Assembly: GCA_029532625.1 (NCBI GenBank)
Contig: JARFXM010000004.1
Span: 1,736,001-1,800,000, forward strand
Source: Lomentospora prolificans
Lineage: Eukaryota > Ascomycota > Sordariomycetes > Microascales > Microascaceae
Length of the DNA stretch: 64,000 nucleotides
Direction: 5' to 3'
Shown: positions 36,284 through 50,000 of the stretch, piece by piece
How the letters are laid out: every line of letters starts with the position of its first letter
Position numbering within the stretch: position 1 is the stretch's first letter
Made by a program: the position numbers and the translations under genes
Notes under the pieces: model-generated
Databases searched by the model: none
Told to the model about the DNA's origin: nothing
What the model saw: the letters and a program-made list of their open reading frames with translations, nothing else

Positions 36284-39200
36284 AACGTCATCTCATCCCA
36301 GTTCTGTTCGCTGTCCTTGTCCTATTTGCGACGCCTACGACCGGAGGAAGAAATAGATCGAGAACCACGGTCCTGGTCCTGGCGAGGATGGGGGAGACCT
36401 AGGCCACCATGCAACAGGGACAAACAGGGGAAGAAGACACTCGTAGTTTACACCAAACTCCGCCCTGGACAATACCGTTACGTCTGTAGACCAGCAATGT
36501 GATGTCGTGTGCATATAGACTAACGAAGTCAGAAGCACAATTCCTTCACCAAACACAGGTCACCGATCTTTCAATACTCCAGAACTGGGAGGCGGCGACT
36601 CTTGACGTCGTGCGGCCAGCGTAAGCACATGCAGTGTGGGCTGCAGCCAGAGCCCCCGCGTCCTCCCTTCATGGGCAACCGGAATCAGGCCCGACAAAAG
36701 AAAAGCCGTTGATCCACCACCCACCTCCAGCACCCTGGTCTCAAGCGTCCACTCGCAACACAGTTTCGTATCAGGAGAGCCAGCGGTGCTTGGATGTGGA
36801 GTAGCATGGCTGGAAGGTGCAGTCTGCAACAAGGGAATATTAGTCTGGTGTGACCTTGGGGTTTGCGGGCTTGCAGACGGGACATGCGACTCTACAACTG
36901 GTTCTTTTTCGATTCTCCTAATGTTCTTTTGCGACGACTTTCGTTTTTTGACATGTCTCTAATTTTCGATTTGTTCTAGTGGCCTGCTGTCTTCTTCCTC
37001 CCTGCTCAGAATCCCGTCCCCCCCTCGGTCGCCAACTGGCTGGCCTTTTCCCCCAACCTGGTATTAGCTCCATGCAACCTCTTCGTCCAACTATCCTCAT
37101 TCGAGTATTCGGCCCGTTCGGTACACTGGATGCCCCAGATTCCTTGTCATCCTCTATTTATCTCTTGCCTCTCTTCGAATCATATTCCTCGATTCGCGGC
37201 TTGTCTCATTCCTCCTCTTGGAGCCCTAAATGAAGAGCTAGCTTTGGGGCTAGCAGGCAGGGACAGACTGTAGCAGCGCTGTTAGACATGCCTGACGGAA
37301 CACGCCGGTCCGTTGAGCTCTGTTATTGTTAACCTAACAGATCAATGTGAGATTCCTGGGTATGTTAGCGGCGTCTCCAGTCCCTTCTTCGCACCCGCAC
37401 ATCCATCAATTATTGACGCGAGAATACAAGCGCATTGCCATTTGGTGGGATTTTTCCGCTGCTCTGTTTTCTGACAAGTCATGAATCATTTTAGCACACG
37501 CACGGAGGGAGAGTCTGGGTCCTGCTGGCCAGCTACATCCCATCACTGAAGAGAAATGCTCTGTCGTGTAATCTCGACCATCCAATTTCCTGTTTGAATC
37601 CCACTATTACTCGTACACACTTCAAGTCGGTATTACTGTGCTGGCCCCTTGGTCGAGAGGGCCTTAAAACCCTCTATGACCGTAAACCCCATCCGATCTG
37701 TTGTGTATTATGCTTCGCAGTGGTCCTGCATCCCGCGTCCTTGGGGGCCCTCAAGATCTCGCGAAAGCCTACTATCGATCTTACACCTGCGAGGAATCTA
37801 GATAAAAATGCAAGCTGGACGAGGGCAGATCCTTCGACAATAGGCTCTTCGCAAACACGTGCACGTGCACCTGTGACCAGGCTTATGACCAGGCTTACCC
37901 AGTCCCAGCCGGCTTTGCTAGTGTAAGAGACGTCGAATCGGGCCCCTCTGCAATATCGCGAATGCACGTCTATATAGAAAGCAGACCGAGCCAACACTTC
38001 GCCTAATGGATTGATCAACCCCTTCTCTCGCTTGCTGGGAATAGAAATCTATGACGAGCGCATGCTGGGGGCCACCTGTGCTTCTCCTCCGCTTATATGC
38101 CGCAATAACTTTTATTCTTTACAATTCAATTATTCATTCTAGTTATTCTTCGTAATTGTTGATCCACCCACCGATCCTCTTGAACATCTTACTCTTCGGC
38201 TTTGGTGTCACGTCCCAAAATAACCGGCTTCGGCTCGCCTCGACGTTTGGGAAGCGGCACTTCTACTCTGCCAGGCTGGCTATTAGCCAGCCACAACCTT
38301 CTTACTGGGTAAAGTGTACACGCAGCACTCGCAGACTCCAGCTAATAGGACTAAACCTCACACCAGCCTGAACGGCATCTTGGCACCGCACGTGGTATTA
38401 GAAATGTTAGAAATGCTGGTAGTAGTAACGCCGGGCTACGGCAATAGGTGCCCCCAAGTCATGTACGAAATCGAGCTATGGCGAGAGTGGGAAAAAAAAA
38501 ACGCCCCTTCTGTCCCAATGGAGTACTTTCCCAAGATTTGCTCAGGTGGCATTGCCGTTCGGCTGGCAAAGCGAAAGGCAGGTAGCGAGATGATAGGGCG
38601 GCATCCCGAACAACACAGGCCACCGTTCCCACAAAACATCGCAAGGTGCCCATTCGTACAAGAGCTTCCCGGAGAGCTGCCACTGTGACTGCGGCTCGCC
38701 TATGTCCTTGAACCTCTCTATTTGTTCGCTCTCTTCCGACCCCTTGCCTGTGGTGGGAATGCGTTATGTGATGGGATGCTCTAGCGAGATGGGGAAGGTC
38801 CCACATATCCAAGAACTCCACGATCCCATGACCGGGGGGGGGAGGACGCCACCGAAGGCCGCTTCCCACATTCTAGATTGTGCACGCTCTGCCTTTTTTT
38901 TTTTGGCCCTTTGCGTTGAGAGCCTCCCTCATACATGACATCAAATATACAAGGGACTCGGCTACTCCATACCGACTGCCTCCTTCGCGGCCAGGGGTGG
39001 GCAGCGCGGGTGGGCGGATCCTTGAGACTTCCCCGAAATGGACATGCGCTCGAACCAACGACGTGCGGCGCAAGGAAGAAGAGGGAGGGACCTTGAGAGG
39101 GACTTCGGTACTTGACCCGCATTCCTTCGTACGAGGTATTCAGATATAATAGCAGAGGCTCGTAAAGAAAAAAAAAAAATGCAGGTACAGAGGAGCCCGC

Positions 39201-42200
39201 TCTGGTCGGCGTGCGTGCCGTGGCAAAGGCGGACCTGTCACGAGAACGGAATACGCAATATGAATGCTCTGCTATGTAGAGGCGTACAGGAAAGAAATTA
39301 GATGAGAAGGAGGAAGGTATAAATGCCAGATTATGATTGAAGTTGACGCCGCGAAAGAGGTGGGGAGGGGGGTGTGCGGTTGTATTCATGTTTGGGGTAT
39401 GTGAGGTGAAGCAAGATGCAGAGAAGAATGACATCGACGGTGCTAACTTTTCCCATCTGGCATTTTGTTAGATAAGGGGCCTGCCTGGATAGGTAGTGGT
39501 GATGCGTGCCCTACACAGAGGTGAATCTTGAAGTGACTTGTTTACCGCCGCTGCTCTTTTCCATTTCCCAGTTTGAGAAAAAGACATCACATCAGTTCTA
39601 CTACGTCGCTGGGGAATATTAGTCTCTCCCTACAGCTTCCTTCCCGCTTTCCTACTCCTCGAGAGCCGAGTCATGGATCGAGTAAAATAGAGGAACCCTT
39701 CCATTTCAGAACGCCGTTGGCGACCCCCGGTAGTAAGTAACCTTCTAGGATTCCCTTGTCGCCAGGGTTTTCGTTCCTCGCCAGGCTCGCTGGAAGCGAA
39801 CAGAAGAGGCGGCGTGGGTCACACGTGCGGCGCTGCATCCTCAACCCCATCTTGCCGGACGCAGACGTCTCATCGCCCCGAAGGCTTACTTGCAAGGATG
39901 CACGTAAAGCTCATTTGGTCATAATCGATCTTGGGAGAGACCCTTGCTTGCTATAGAAAGGAGAGAAAAGAGAAGAAAAGAGCTTGTGGAGCTAGTCGAG
40001 CCGTGTTGGCATTTCCAAAAAGAGAAGCAAGGGCTGGCATGGAGTGTTACATGGCAGCCCCCTCAAGTCCCACCTGTTGCTGTTATGGATGTGCTCTCTA
40101 ATAGTTTGGACGGTCTACAGCCAGCTTCCTGGGGCTTGAAGCGCCGCTGGTTTTCAGGTACTGAGGTATACATGGGACAGACTGGGCTCCCGTCGTATGC
40201 GCCTGCGTCGATATGTAAAAATCTCGTAAAGTAAACCTGAAATTCAACCTTTGGGCGGGAAGTGGTTACGACGACGGGGGCAACATCAAGTTAATAATTA
40301 AGTCCCGGATCAATTTTGATATCGAGAATATTTCCCCCCTCAAGCTGCAATACCAAGAAAAGAAAAGAAAAAAAAAGTGGCCCAGTGCCTCCCACGGAAT
40401 TCATAACCAATGAGAACCTTCACAAGAGCTCGATTAAACTCGTCCATCTGGTTCGTTCATATTGGACAGAATGATATTTTTTAAAAGGCGCCATGGCTGG
40501 AGGCTCCGGAGCGGCGAAGAAGCACAGAGATTGTATAATTGAAAGAGGGGGGGGGATCGCCACAGTCCGCATCATATGCTGGGATATGGATATTGTGAGG
40601 CTAAGGACAAAACCAGTGGTGGAAGATAGTATCGGCGACCCAGTCTTGCGCAAGTGTTGGGTTGTCTGATATATAACACTTCCCTGGCCAGACTCTTAAG
40701 ATCCTCCCTTATGGGGGAAAGAGGAAGGGGAGGCGTAATAAACAAGCCGTGCTGGTTCTAGATGCCCTTGAGATGGCAGGCCCTTTGCTCTTTGTCGTCG
40801 CGACGAAATGGCATTATATGTGGTACTTGTATATGAGGATCATTTACGGGAGGGTCCGGTTTAAGAGTTGGTTCATGCGGTTTCGTGCTTCAAGAAGAGT
40901 AGGTGAGATGATGAGGTGATGATTCATTCTAGCCTCCACCATCAGCCACTTAATAGTGACCGTATACTGGTATTTGATATTTTTGGGGGGTTTCTTCTCG
41001 CCTGCTGGCCCTCTCGAATCTGGAGAATCCGGGCGGAATGGGAACGGTGAGGGAGTGGACGGGGCCAAAGAACCCAAGAGAGTGAGGAAGAAAATTGGCC
41101 ATGGTGCTGCATTTTGCGTGTAATATTCCACGGATGCCAATTAAAATCAGATTATTTATTCATCCGGGGTTACGTGGTGCTTGGGCCCAAGTCCGGTCGG
41201 TACTCTTCCGTCCTGTCAAACCAAACCTACCTCAAGATCTCCGGATGGGATGACATGGACTCATGCCTACCAAAAGAGATGGTGTGGGAGTGCGAAAGTA
41301 AGAGGGGGTGCGAAGTGGATTTGTTCTGGTCTGGGGTTATCGCATGAAAGAAAGGCAAAAAATACAAGGGTCACACACTATCAAAGACGTTGTTCGTCGC
41401 GTCGACTTGACGATGACCTATTTTATTATTCGTGTAGAATTCTGGACCTTTGCTTGCCGATGATATCTTCTGTTGGCCGTTGACCAGGCCTACCAGTCAG
41501 GTATTCAAAAGCTATTTGGGCTATTGGCCATGCCTTCCGTCACTACTGCACGTAGTGCCACGACCATTGATCTTTAATAGACGAGCCAAGCTGTCGGCTA
41601 CGCCATGAAGATCAGATTCCCTGCTGTTGAGTGCATGCCAGGCTAACATGGAAACGGCATCTCGTTCCAAGCCCTGTAGGAGGCAAGCGAGGTGCGCCTC
41701 TTCCGTGGAGAAACCCACTTGGCACCCTTCATGTCGCAAATGGCCAGGTACAGTTTGACTGGTGCTACAGTAGCGCGGTCGATGTCTTCTATTATTTGGG
41801 GTAAAGATCTGAAAGACTGGAGCTATCCATACCTGGCTATCCGTTCTGTTATCCCCTTTCGCCTAGGTTGTTTCCGTGGGTCCCCCGGTCTCCCTACCTC
41901 GCTGGCCTCCCTCAGTTCTACTGAGAGTGGAGCGTGCTGGCTAGCCCAATCCCTGTGCTGGCTGGCGAGGTGCCAGCGGAACAGGATGAGAAAATAACGG
42001 GTTGGTAAGCGGCCGCATCAGTAAAAGTCGAGCTCACACTACGAAGTACACCACACTCCCCTAGTTCTCTTTCCCCGCACTTTTCGCCTTTTCCCTCTCT
42101 ACATTTTTGCGGAGTCTTTGGCTACGAAGGCCGTCCGCCAGCTAGGCGAGGGATCACCGGTACCGGCATAACGGAATAGAGTAGGGTCAGCATTGCAGCG

Positions 42201-43782
42201 GGGTTTGATATCAAGGCAACGAACATGAAGCCATCGCTCGGAGAACCCGGTGCTGTTGAATGACGAGACACCCTAGTGGGACTGAATGCGAAAATATGGC
42301 CGAGAGGTACACTGTCACTCCCTTTCTCAATAAACCCAAGAGTTAGAAAAGGGAAATATTATTTCCTCTCCCCCAATCCCTTGTTCAAAAGGATGGAAAC
42401 CGACTGGTCTGAGCCTCCCGCTGGCCCATGCACACCACCGAGGGCCAGCCAGCAAGCGGCACACCCCAACGTGTGGGAGAGAGCATAGAGAGTAGGGAAG
42501 CCCCAGAGCTCGCCTAACAACTCCAGTGGTCATCACCTGCATCAAGGGTAGATGATTTCGGCACCATCAATTCGAGGAAGGAGTGAGTTTACCACCTGCT
42601 TATACTGGACGAAAGGATGCTGAGTGCAATGTCGCTCTCGTGGCATTTTCTTAGTCTGCAAGTCACGATTCAGAGCGAGGTCAAGTCATGTTCATCACTG
42701 CGCATCGTTGTGCTGCTGGCCATGGGACCAGGCTTGCCAAGCACCTGGATTGTTCCTTGCAACTTCGTCGCTTGCCTATTATTCCCTTGCTAGATGGGAT
42801 GGCGGTGTTGTATAATCCAGATCGATCCGCAGGCGCCTGGACGTAGGCGCGAGCTGGCAGAGCCAGTGAGGATTGTCCACTAATAGCAGAGGTAACGAAC
42901 CCTACCCCTCGTCGACCTGTGCAGTGCCCGTGCTGTCCGAGCCAGTATCCGGCATCACGGCGAGCAGTTCCACTTTTCTGCTTGTTGCTTGGCGCGGATT
43001 TACTGCATGTGGTAATCGTAATGAACGAACGTTGGCCCTCGACGAGCACCCGACAGAATAGTAGTGGACACCATAGACACATGGTCGTTGTATCATCAAG
43101 GTATACGTCAGTGGAGGTCTCGGGACGTCGGGTTCCCTCGTGTCTCACTTTCTCACCTCACTCCGCAGTCACGCTATGCGATCGATCTATCAAATGTCTA
43201 CATGCAGACATGCAGATTTGTCTGAGATGAAATGGGGAAAGTCAAAAGCAGCAAATGCGAAAGCCTGGGTCCTGTCCTCGATCAAGTCTGGTTTGGGCCC
43301 CGGGTCAAACGTTGGAGCACTCTTCATGTTTTCGACCATTTCCCGCCTCCGTAATGTCGTGACTTGGGTACAACAAGTCTAGCGTAGCTTGCCCGCTCGT
43401 TTAATGTCTGTCCAATGTTCCCCCTCCCACCCAACTCAGTGGCTGCTCCGGCGCCCCCGCCCCCCATTCCCTCTCCATAGATGGCCTGTCCTGGCCTCTA
43501 TTTCACCCTTCTGCTGGATAGAGTAAGGAGTACTTTTACAGTAGCCAAGTACATAGCATCGAGGATGGTTCTGGGGTGGTGTGGGTAGGCGTTCATCCAC
43601 GATGTAACCACAAAGTACCCTCTAATATCACCGCGTATCTAGTGAGGTATAATCCCGTACCGGCACCATCTACGCGAGTACCTTACCCCGGAACCGCCCC
43701 CAACTGGTCCGTCATCCGCTCTTTCCTGCGCAACCCTCCATGGCAGCGCGCGATACACTATGGCGTGGTGACCTATAGCCAA

Positions 43783-43794
43783 GTACCTAGGTAC
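43783..43794. repeat. 12-base perfect palindrome
   Basis: GTACCTAGGTAC is a perfect palindrome in a segment with several other GTAC sites, about 740 bases upstream of the Zn2Cys6 gene. Confidence 0.8.
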
Positions 43795-44533
43795 ACCCCA
43801 GGGACGAGCGAGGAACCCTTACTTTCCCCTCGCTTTTTTCCCCATCTTTTATTTCCATTCCCACTGAAAACGATCCCCGGCCCGTTTTGGTTCATGGGGC
43901 TCCTAAGGAGAGGGCAAGTGGAGGGGCCAGACGACATCCATATTCGAGACCAGACCACGGAGCACCCAAAAAGAGCCAGCGACAAGTAACTCGTGCTTCC
44001 CTTGCTCCAAAAAAGTGACTTGACTTGACACTCTCCGATCCTCCACATTTCCCAATATCCGGACCAAGGCCCTCGTTTTGCCATAATAATACCTGGGCCC
44101 GGTGCATACAATCCACACTCTTTTCTCCTCATCCTACTCTCTTGCTCTTTGTTCCCGTTCATCCACCTTCCGTCATCTTTGTCTTGAGAAGGCCGAGCCT
44201 CTTTTACGGTGTTTCATCGTCAAAACTTGCTTCGCCTGTTGCCTCAATTTATTCCCATTCACATTACCTCTTTGTTTTACTTCGACACATCGTCGTCCGA
44301 ACTTGGTTTTTTTTCCCCCCTTGGGAGAGGAGCAAGAAAAAGAAAACCCACCCGCAGACTGTTGTAATCCGGGGCTGCATCGCCGATCTTGCCAACCCAA
44401 CTCCTGCCTGTCAAGCCGACAACCTCGCGCCACAATTTCCGGTTAGCGTTGCTCTGAAATAGCTTCAGAGCAACAACGCCGCCCAACGTTGCCCATCACG
44501 TCGTCCACCCAGCTTCACATCCAGACAAAAATC

Positions 44534-47072
44534 ATGTCCCCGTCGTCGACGGGCGACTCTCCCCGATCGGCCACGGCCACGGCCACGGGCCGCTTCCCGA
44601 TGCCCACTAGAGATAGCTTCACCATTGAGGTGCCGTCTGGCGCCCTCAACTCTGTCACTAATGGAAACGTAAATTCGATCAAGTCCCCTACCGCTATCAA
44701 GACCCAGAGAGCCGCGAGCTTCAGCAGGGAAGGCATTCTCGGCGCGGCCCAGAAGGCGCGCAACCTCTCTCAACCTACCGACACTCGCTCCGACAGCCTG
44801 ACCGGCGGGAACCAAAAGGGCCAGCAGTCCGACGATGCCTCCAGCAGTAATCCTCTCAAGAGGCGTAACCCAGATTCCACTCCCGACTATCCTAGGAGGA
44901 GAGCTACTATTGCTGTATGTTGATCTAATTCTGATGGCCTTGTGGAACTTCAAAGGTACGAGGTTCCGTCCGTGCTAACTTGGGATGAATGTAGTGCGAG
45001 GTGTGTCGATCTCGAAAGTCTCGCTGCGATGGAACGAAGCCCAAGTGCAAGCTATGCACCGAGCTTGGTGCCGAATGTATTTACCGAGAACCCGGGATCA
45101 AGCTTGATGCTGGCGACAAGCTTATCCTGGAGCGCCTTAGCAGGATAGAGAACCTGCTGCAGATGAACATGGTCAGCGGCCAAGCTAATGGCGGCATCAA
45201 TATTTCCCACGACTCGCCCTCCATGAGCAACGGGACAGCTCTGAGCGGTGGCGAAAACCTCATTGTGGGCAACGCGACGAATAACTTTGTATCCATTATT
45301 CCCAATGGTGGACTTGGTACCTGGACGAGCCCCACCAACATCTCAACCATGCCCAAGGTTCACACAAATGCTGCCCTTCACCTTCTGCAGTGGCCCCTCA
45401 TCCGAGACCTCGTTTCCCGGCCCTACGATCCTCAGATTCTCCTCCAGCTAGAGATGGCGCGCGAGCCTCTTCACTCACTCACCAAGACTCCCTGCGTCGA
45501 TTTGTCCAATACCCAGGCCTACATCGAGGCTTACTTTGAGCGAGTCAATGTGTGGTACGCTTGTGTCAACCCCTTCACCTGGAGGAGCCACTACCGTACT
45601 GCCCTTTCCAACGGTTTCAGAGAGGGTCCCGAGAGTTGCATTGTCTTGCTAGTCTTGGCACTTGGTCAGGCTAGCTTGCGGGGAAGCATCTCGCGCATTG
45701 TACCTCAGGAGGATCCGCCCGGTCTTCAGTACTTTACCGCCGCCTGGGCTCTCCTTCCTGGCATGATGACCTCTAATCACGTCCTTGCTGCGCAGTGCCA
45801 TCTCTTGGCAGCGGCCTATCTGTTCTACTTGGTCAGACCTCTGGAGGCTTGGAACCTCTTGTGCACCACGAGCACCAAGCTGCAACTTCTACTCATGTCG
45901 CCCAACCGCGTGCCCCCTCAGCAGCGGGAGCTGACAGAGCGTATCTACTGGAATGCGCTACTCTTCGAAAGCGACCTCCTCGCTGAGCTGGACCTTCCTC
46001 ACTCTGGTGTTGTGCAGTTTGAGGAGAACGTTGGCCTCCCCGGCGGCTTTGAGGGAGAGGACAACCAGGAAGCTGTGGGTCGCGATGACCTCTGGTATTT
46101 CTTAGCTGAAATAGCCCTCCGAAGGTTGTTAAACCGCGTCAGCCAACTCATTTACTCCAAGGATTCGATGGCTTCGACGACAAGTTTAGAGCCGGTCGTG
46201 GCCGAGCTCGATTACCAGCTTACGCAGTGGTACGAATCACTACCGATGCCCCTACAGTTCCCGTTCGCGCGCACCATGCTTGTGGACCCGGTACAGACAG
46301 TCCTGCGATTCAGGTTCTTTGCGTGCCGAACCATCATTTACCGGCCATACATCTTGGCTGTGTTGGACAACGAAAACGCCGTATTGGATCCGTCCGTACG
46401 GGAAAGCTGCCACAAATGCCTCGAAGCGGCAATCCGGCAATTGGAGCATATCCAGGCACAGTAAGTTGCATTTTGGGGCTTCTCTCTTCTCTTTTTTTTT
46501 TTTTTCTTTTTTCTCTTTTTTGTTGTTTGTTTTTCTTTCTTCTTCACCTTTGTGTCTTTCCTTCTCCCTCTCTTCTACTCTGCGAAGTCGCCGGGGGCGG
46601 CGACTTGCGGCAGGCCCCATATTCCCGCTACTGCATCTTGCGGCAGGCCAAGTATCCCCGCTCCCTTGCCGCCTAATATAGCTACACATATGCCTTTCTT
46701 TTATTGTTATTACTACATTACTCCCCACACCCCATCCATGTTCATATTCTTCGCTTTGAACGAGCGGCGGACATGCAGTTAATGAAATCAATCTAACGAA
46801 TTCACCGCAGTCACGCCGGCCACATGCCTTATCTCTGGCAGGGAGCTCTGTCGATTGTATCGCAGACGCTGCTCGTCATGGGCGCGACCATGTCGCCGTC
46901 GCTCATGAGTATTTTGCTTACGCTCGTCCACAACCGTGAGACAATTGACCACATTATCAATGAGGTGGTCTTGGAAATCGAGCGCTACGCCATGCTGGCA
47001 CCTAGTCTCAGCCTCGCAGCGGAGATTATCAAAGAGGCTGAGGTTAGGAGGCGAGCGTTCCTTAATGCTTAA
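44534..47072 (+). CDS. Zn2Cys6 transcription factor with fungal-specific domain
   Basis: There are three exons, 44534-44914, 44995-46460 and 46811-47072, giving 702 residues. The start is the first ATG (MSPSSTGDSP). The first splice (GTATGT/TGTAG) brings the zinc cluster together: C128, C131, C138, C145, C148, C155 in CX2CX6CX6CX2CX6C, preceded by the basic patch YPRRRATIA. A short dimerisation helix (KLILERLSRIENLLQMN) follows. Residues about 235-560 form the fungal-specific regulatory domain, with ARG/helix blocks such as YFERVNVWYACVNPFTW, LVLALGQASLRGS and ERIYWNALLFESDLLAELDLP. The second intron is unusually long (350 bases) and pyrimidine rich; exon 3 continues smoothly (HHAGHMPYLWQGALSIVSQTLLVMGA). 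The N-terminal 127 residues are Ser/Thr-rich. It is a nuclear DNA-binding regulator, probably of CGG-type sites; target genes cannot be told from context. Confidence 0.92.
46587..46669. repeat. Hairpin plus 33-bp imperfect tandem repeat inside intron
   Basis: This lies within the 350-base second intron of the Zn2Cys6 gene. GTCGCC and GGCGAC form a 6-base stem around a GGGGGC loop (46587-46604). It overlaps a tandem duplication of about 33 bases whose units both begin CTTGCGGCAGGCC (46604-46616 and 46637-46649) and share CCCGCT downstream. Confidence 0.75.
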
Positions 47073-50000
47073 ACGAGGCAAAAAAAAGCTGGACAGAAAG
47101 TTCGGCTTTTCTCCCTTCGGGGGTTGAAACGTACCTACTACCGATTACGACGGCCTTAATATCTGTCTTAAACTATCTTCGCATACTCTTGATTGCCCTC
47201 CTACATGCTCTTTTTCCTTCCCATGGCCTTTTGGCTTTCGGCTACTAGTTCAAAGGGACAGAGAATACCGTTTCACACAGGGGGTGCATATCAAAGCGAA
47301 ACATATAGGCAGGAGAAGATCCCAAGGTTCATCCAGAAGAACCAGCCTTCTGGTGCGTCTTGCCGATCGGACCAGGACTCGATGGTTCAAGCCACCACTC
47401 AACGTTTTTTTCTCCGGCCGCGAAGAACCCTTTCGCTATGGAACGTAGTGCAGCGCAGCGCCTTGCACCGGTTCCAGAAATTCCACCTTGCGTGGACCCG
47501 CTGATGGCGCGGAATTTTTACGTTTTACATGATACGTTTTTCTCTCTCGTCCCAACTGGAGGATCTCGGCCAGGGATATCGTTGCCTGTCGATGAGCAGG
47601 GAACGGGAGTATAGTTCCCTTGTTGCTTCCCGGGAGCCATCTTTTTTTCTGTGCCGCCCAGTTCTTGGGGAATGCAATGATAAAGGGCATTATGGAGCGA
47701 TTTCGGTCGCTTCGCTTCGCCGGCACCCGTATCAGCGGGATTCGCCCCAAACCTCATTGTTCGACAGGATTGATATCAGTCGCCCACTTCGCCAAGTCGA
47801 CACGGGCCCTCTCGGATCCGCGACTAACCGAAAAGGCAATGCTGGTTCCGCCCATGTCTCACTGATGGCTAGCCTCGCGACACGGGAGGGGGGCGGTAGC
47901 CCAAAAGCGTTGAATAATTTCAACCAGACTCTAGGGATGCCTTTCGCCAACAAATTGATTAAAAAGCCCTACACTAACAGCGGCTATGAAACAAGCTCTT
48001 TGGCCCCCCCCGGGGCAAAAAACAAAAAGAAAGGGGGGCCGCCCTCTTGGAGTTCAGAGGTAGTGGATATTTGTCCGTGTCCGTCTAATTTACAGCACAT
48101 TTCAACAACCGCACCGCATTTTGGACGACGACGTCTGGCCTACTTCCAGGATTGGCTAGCCCCACTTTGCGACCTTTCCGCTTTGCTCACGAACCGCATA
48201 TAAGCTACGGTGCGCTAATGCAAAAGCAGCCCTTCCTCGACCTTTTATTATTTCAAGGTTTAGAGGGAAGCGAGGGGAAATCAAATGAAGAAAAGGACGT
48301 GTCACTACGCCTAAGATGGTGGGTGTGGTTTGCGGAATTAGCGGACAACATCCGACGGAGACAAAGATGGACGGGCGACCTAAACGACGCGCTCTACTCT
48401 TCGATCCGTATCATGAGAATTCAGCAAGGCGTTTTTTCCCCTTTAGAGGAAAAACGAAAACCCCTGCCAGAGAGTACGCTGCTAGTACTTTTGATCTTTC
48501 ACGATCCATACCCAGTCAAGCTCGATATAATCCGTTTTCTAGCTGGGAATGTGGGGAAATGGTAACACGCAGGATGGGTGGCGTACGACAGCAACATATT
48601 TGAGAGTTTGGAACGTGAACGAGCACTCGGGTCCAATACACGCCTCTTGTCCTCTTTCCACAAGTCACCAGCCCCCACCCCCAGGAGAGGGGGGGGTTCG
48701 CGAATGGACATTAGGGGGGATATCAGGCTTTTGGAAAATGTCAGTCGATGATACGACGGATGGAAATTGAGTGCGACGCCGACTGGGGCAAGGCAAGGGC
48801 AAAAATGCCAGGGAAAAAAAACGTGGGATACACGCTGCTCCTCCAGGTGTCGGCGACCACTTTGAAGAGAAAGCGGGGTGAAGCCAGTTGGGCGGGCACA
48901 AAGTGGTTGCAGCGTTCTTGCAACTCTGGTGTTTTGAGCATTGGCTTCCCCTGCTCCACCGCAAAGCAGCGCAGATCAGCAACCCAAGCCAAGGAGCGTG
49001 GAATTCTCGTGTGGTCTTTCGATAATCCACCCCACCCCGCCGCGAGTGCGCCCTTCCCCCCTCTCCATCAAAGGCCATATAGGCGCGAAATGCGTTGATG
49101 CAGTGTGGTTGGCGGGTAATAGTGAAAGATGGGAAGGGATTCGGGCCGAATTTCCGGGAGAATCCATCCAGCCAACCAGAGAGCGAGGCATTCAACGCCA
49201 ACCAACCACCCCGGCCCCGGCGCCGCACCCTCCCTCCTTCACATCCATGTCCGATCGATTACCCCAAGAAATCCGCCAGGTACTTCATCCACCCTGTTCC
49301 CGTTTGGGTTGCCGGGGTCTGCCATGTACCTTTTTGGGACCCGAGCTCCGGTTTTACGAGGTCGTCGACGAAGACAAGGCATGATGGGGGGGGGGGGGAA
49401 AGGGACGCGACAGCTTTCCTACAGGCCAGAGATGGGTGAATTGCGCATTCATCATTATCCCCTCATCTAAGAATCGACGGAGCATTGCGTTCTACCGGCG
49501 TTGCCTCAGGCCCCTTTTGTTGCGGCCGGCATGGTCAATTTGTTCTGGCACATTTTCACGATGCGTTCGCCTGCGCTTGCTGCTCCCCACGATAACAATA
49601 CGAGGAGAAATGAGTCGAAAAGCCAGCCTAGGTGGCGGGCCTCTCGCCTAATATGGTGTCTGATGAAGAGTTGATGTCTAGACAACTTTGGGCGGTACTT
49701 GGGGGCTTGTGGAGGAAACGATGGCCTTTCTTCCTTGGCATCTGCTCTGGCATTCTGGTAGCTGTAAAACTGGTCTTTTTTTTTTCTTTAAGATCCTTTC
49801 GATTCTCAAATCATATTGTCCTTTCACTTTGTTTCTTCTTCTTCTTCTTCTTCGTTGCCCAGATTAGGTTGCTTACTTCTGTTCTTTCACGACGATCAAC
49901 GATTAACTTGGAACATTGGGTGGTGGTTTTTGTTATATATCCCCCGCCAATCTGCGGGCTCCCCAGGCATTCCCCCCATTACCAATTACATGAATGTACT

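Larger units (their letters stand above)
31031..44533. other. 13.5 kb gap, no gene recognised
   Basis: This is the longest stretch without a gene I can support. Base composition stays moderate rather than AT-rich, so there is no obvious sign of repeat-induced point mutation. It contains two very long A runs (31645-31680, 36245-36281) and a GTAC-rich segment at 43.5-43.8 kb with a 12-base palindrome. Longest ATG frame: 38781-39434 (-, 217 codons), Ser/Pro/Phe-rich and unrecognised. The last several hundred bases are probably promoter and leader of the Zn2Cys6 gene. I see no transposon domain, tRNA or rRNA. Confidence 0.45.

Noticed and set aside
36077..36502. 141-codon frame spanning the 37-base A run
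   Set aside because: Kept open mainly by the poly-Lys translation of the A run; no protein-like sequence on either side.
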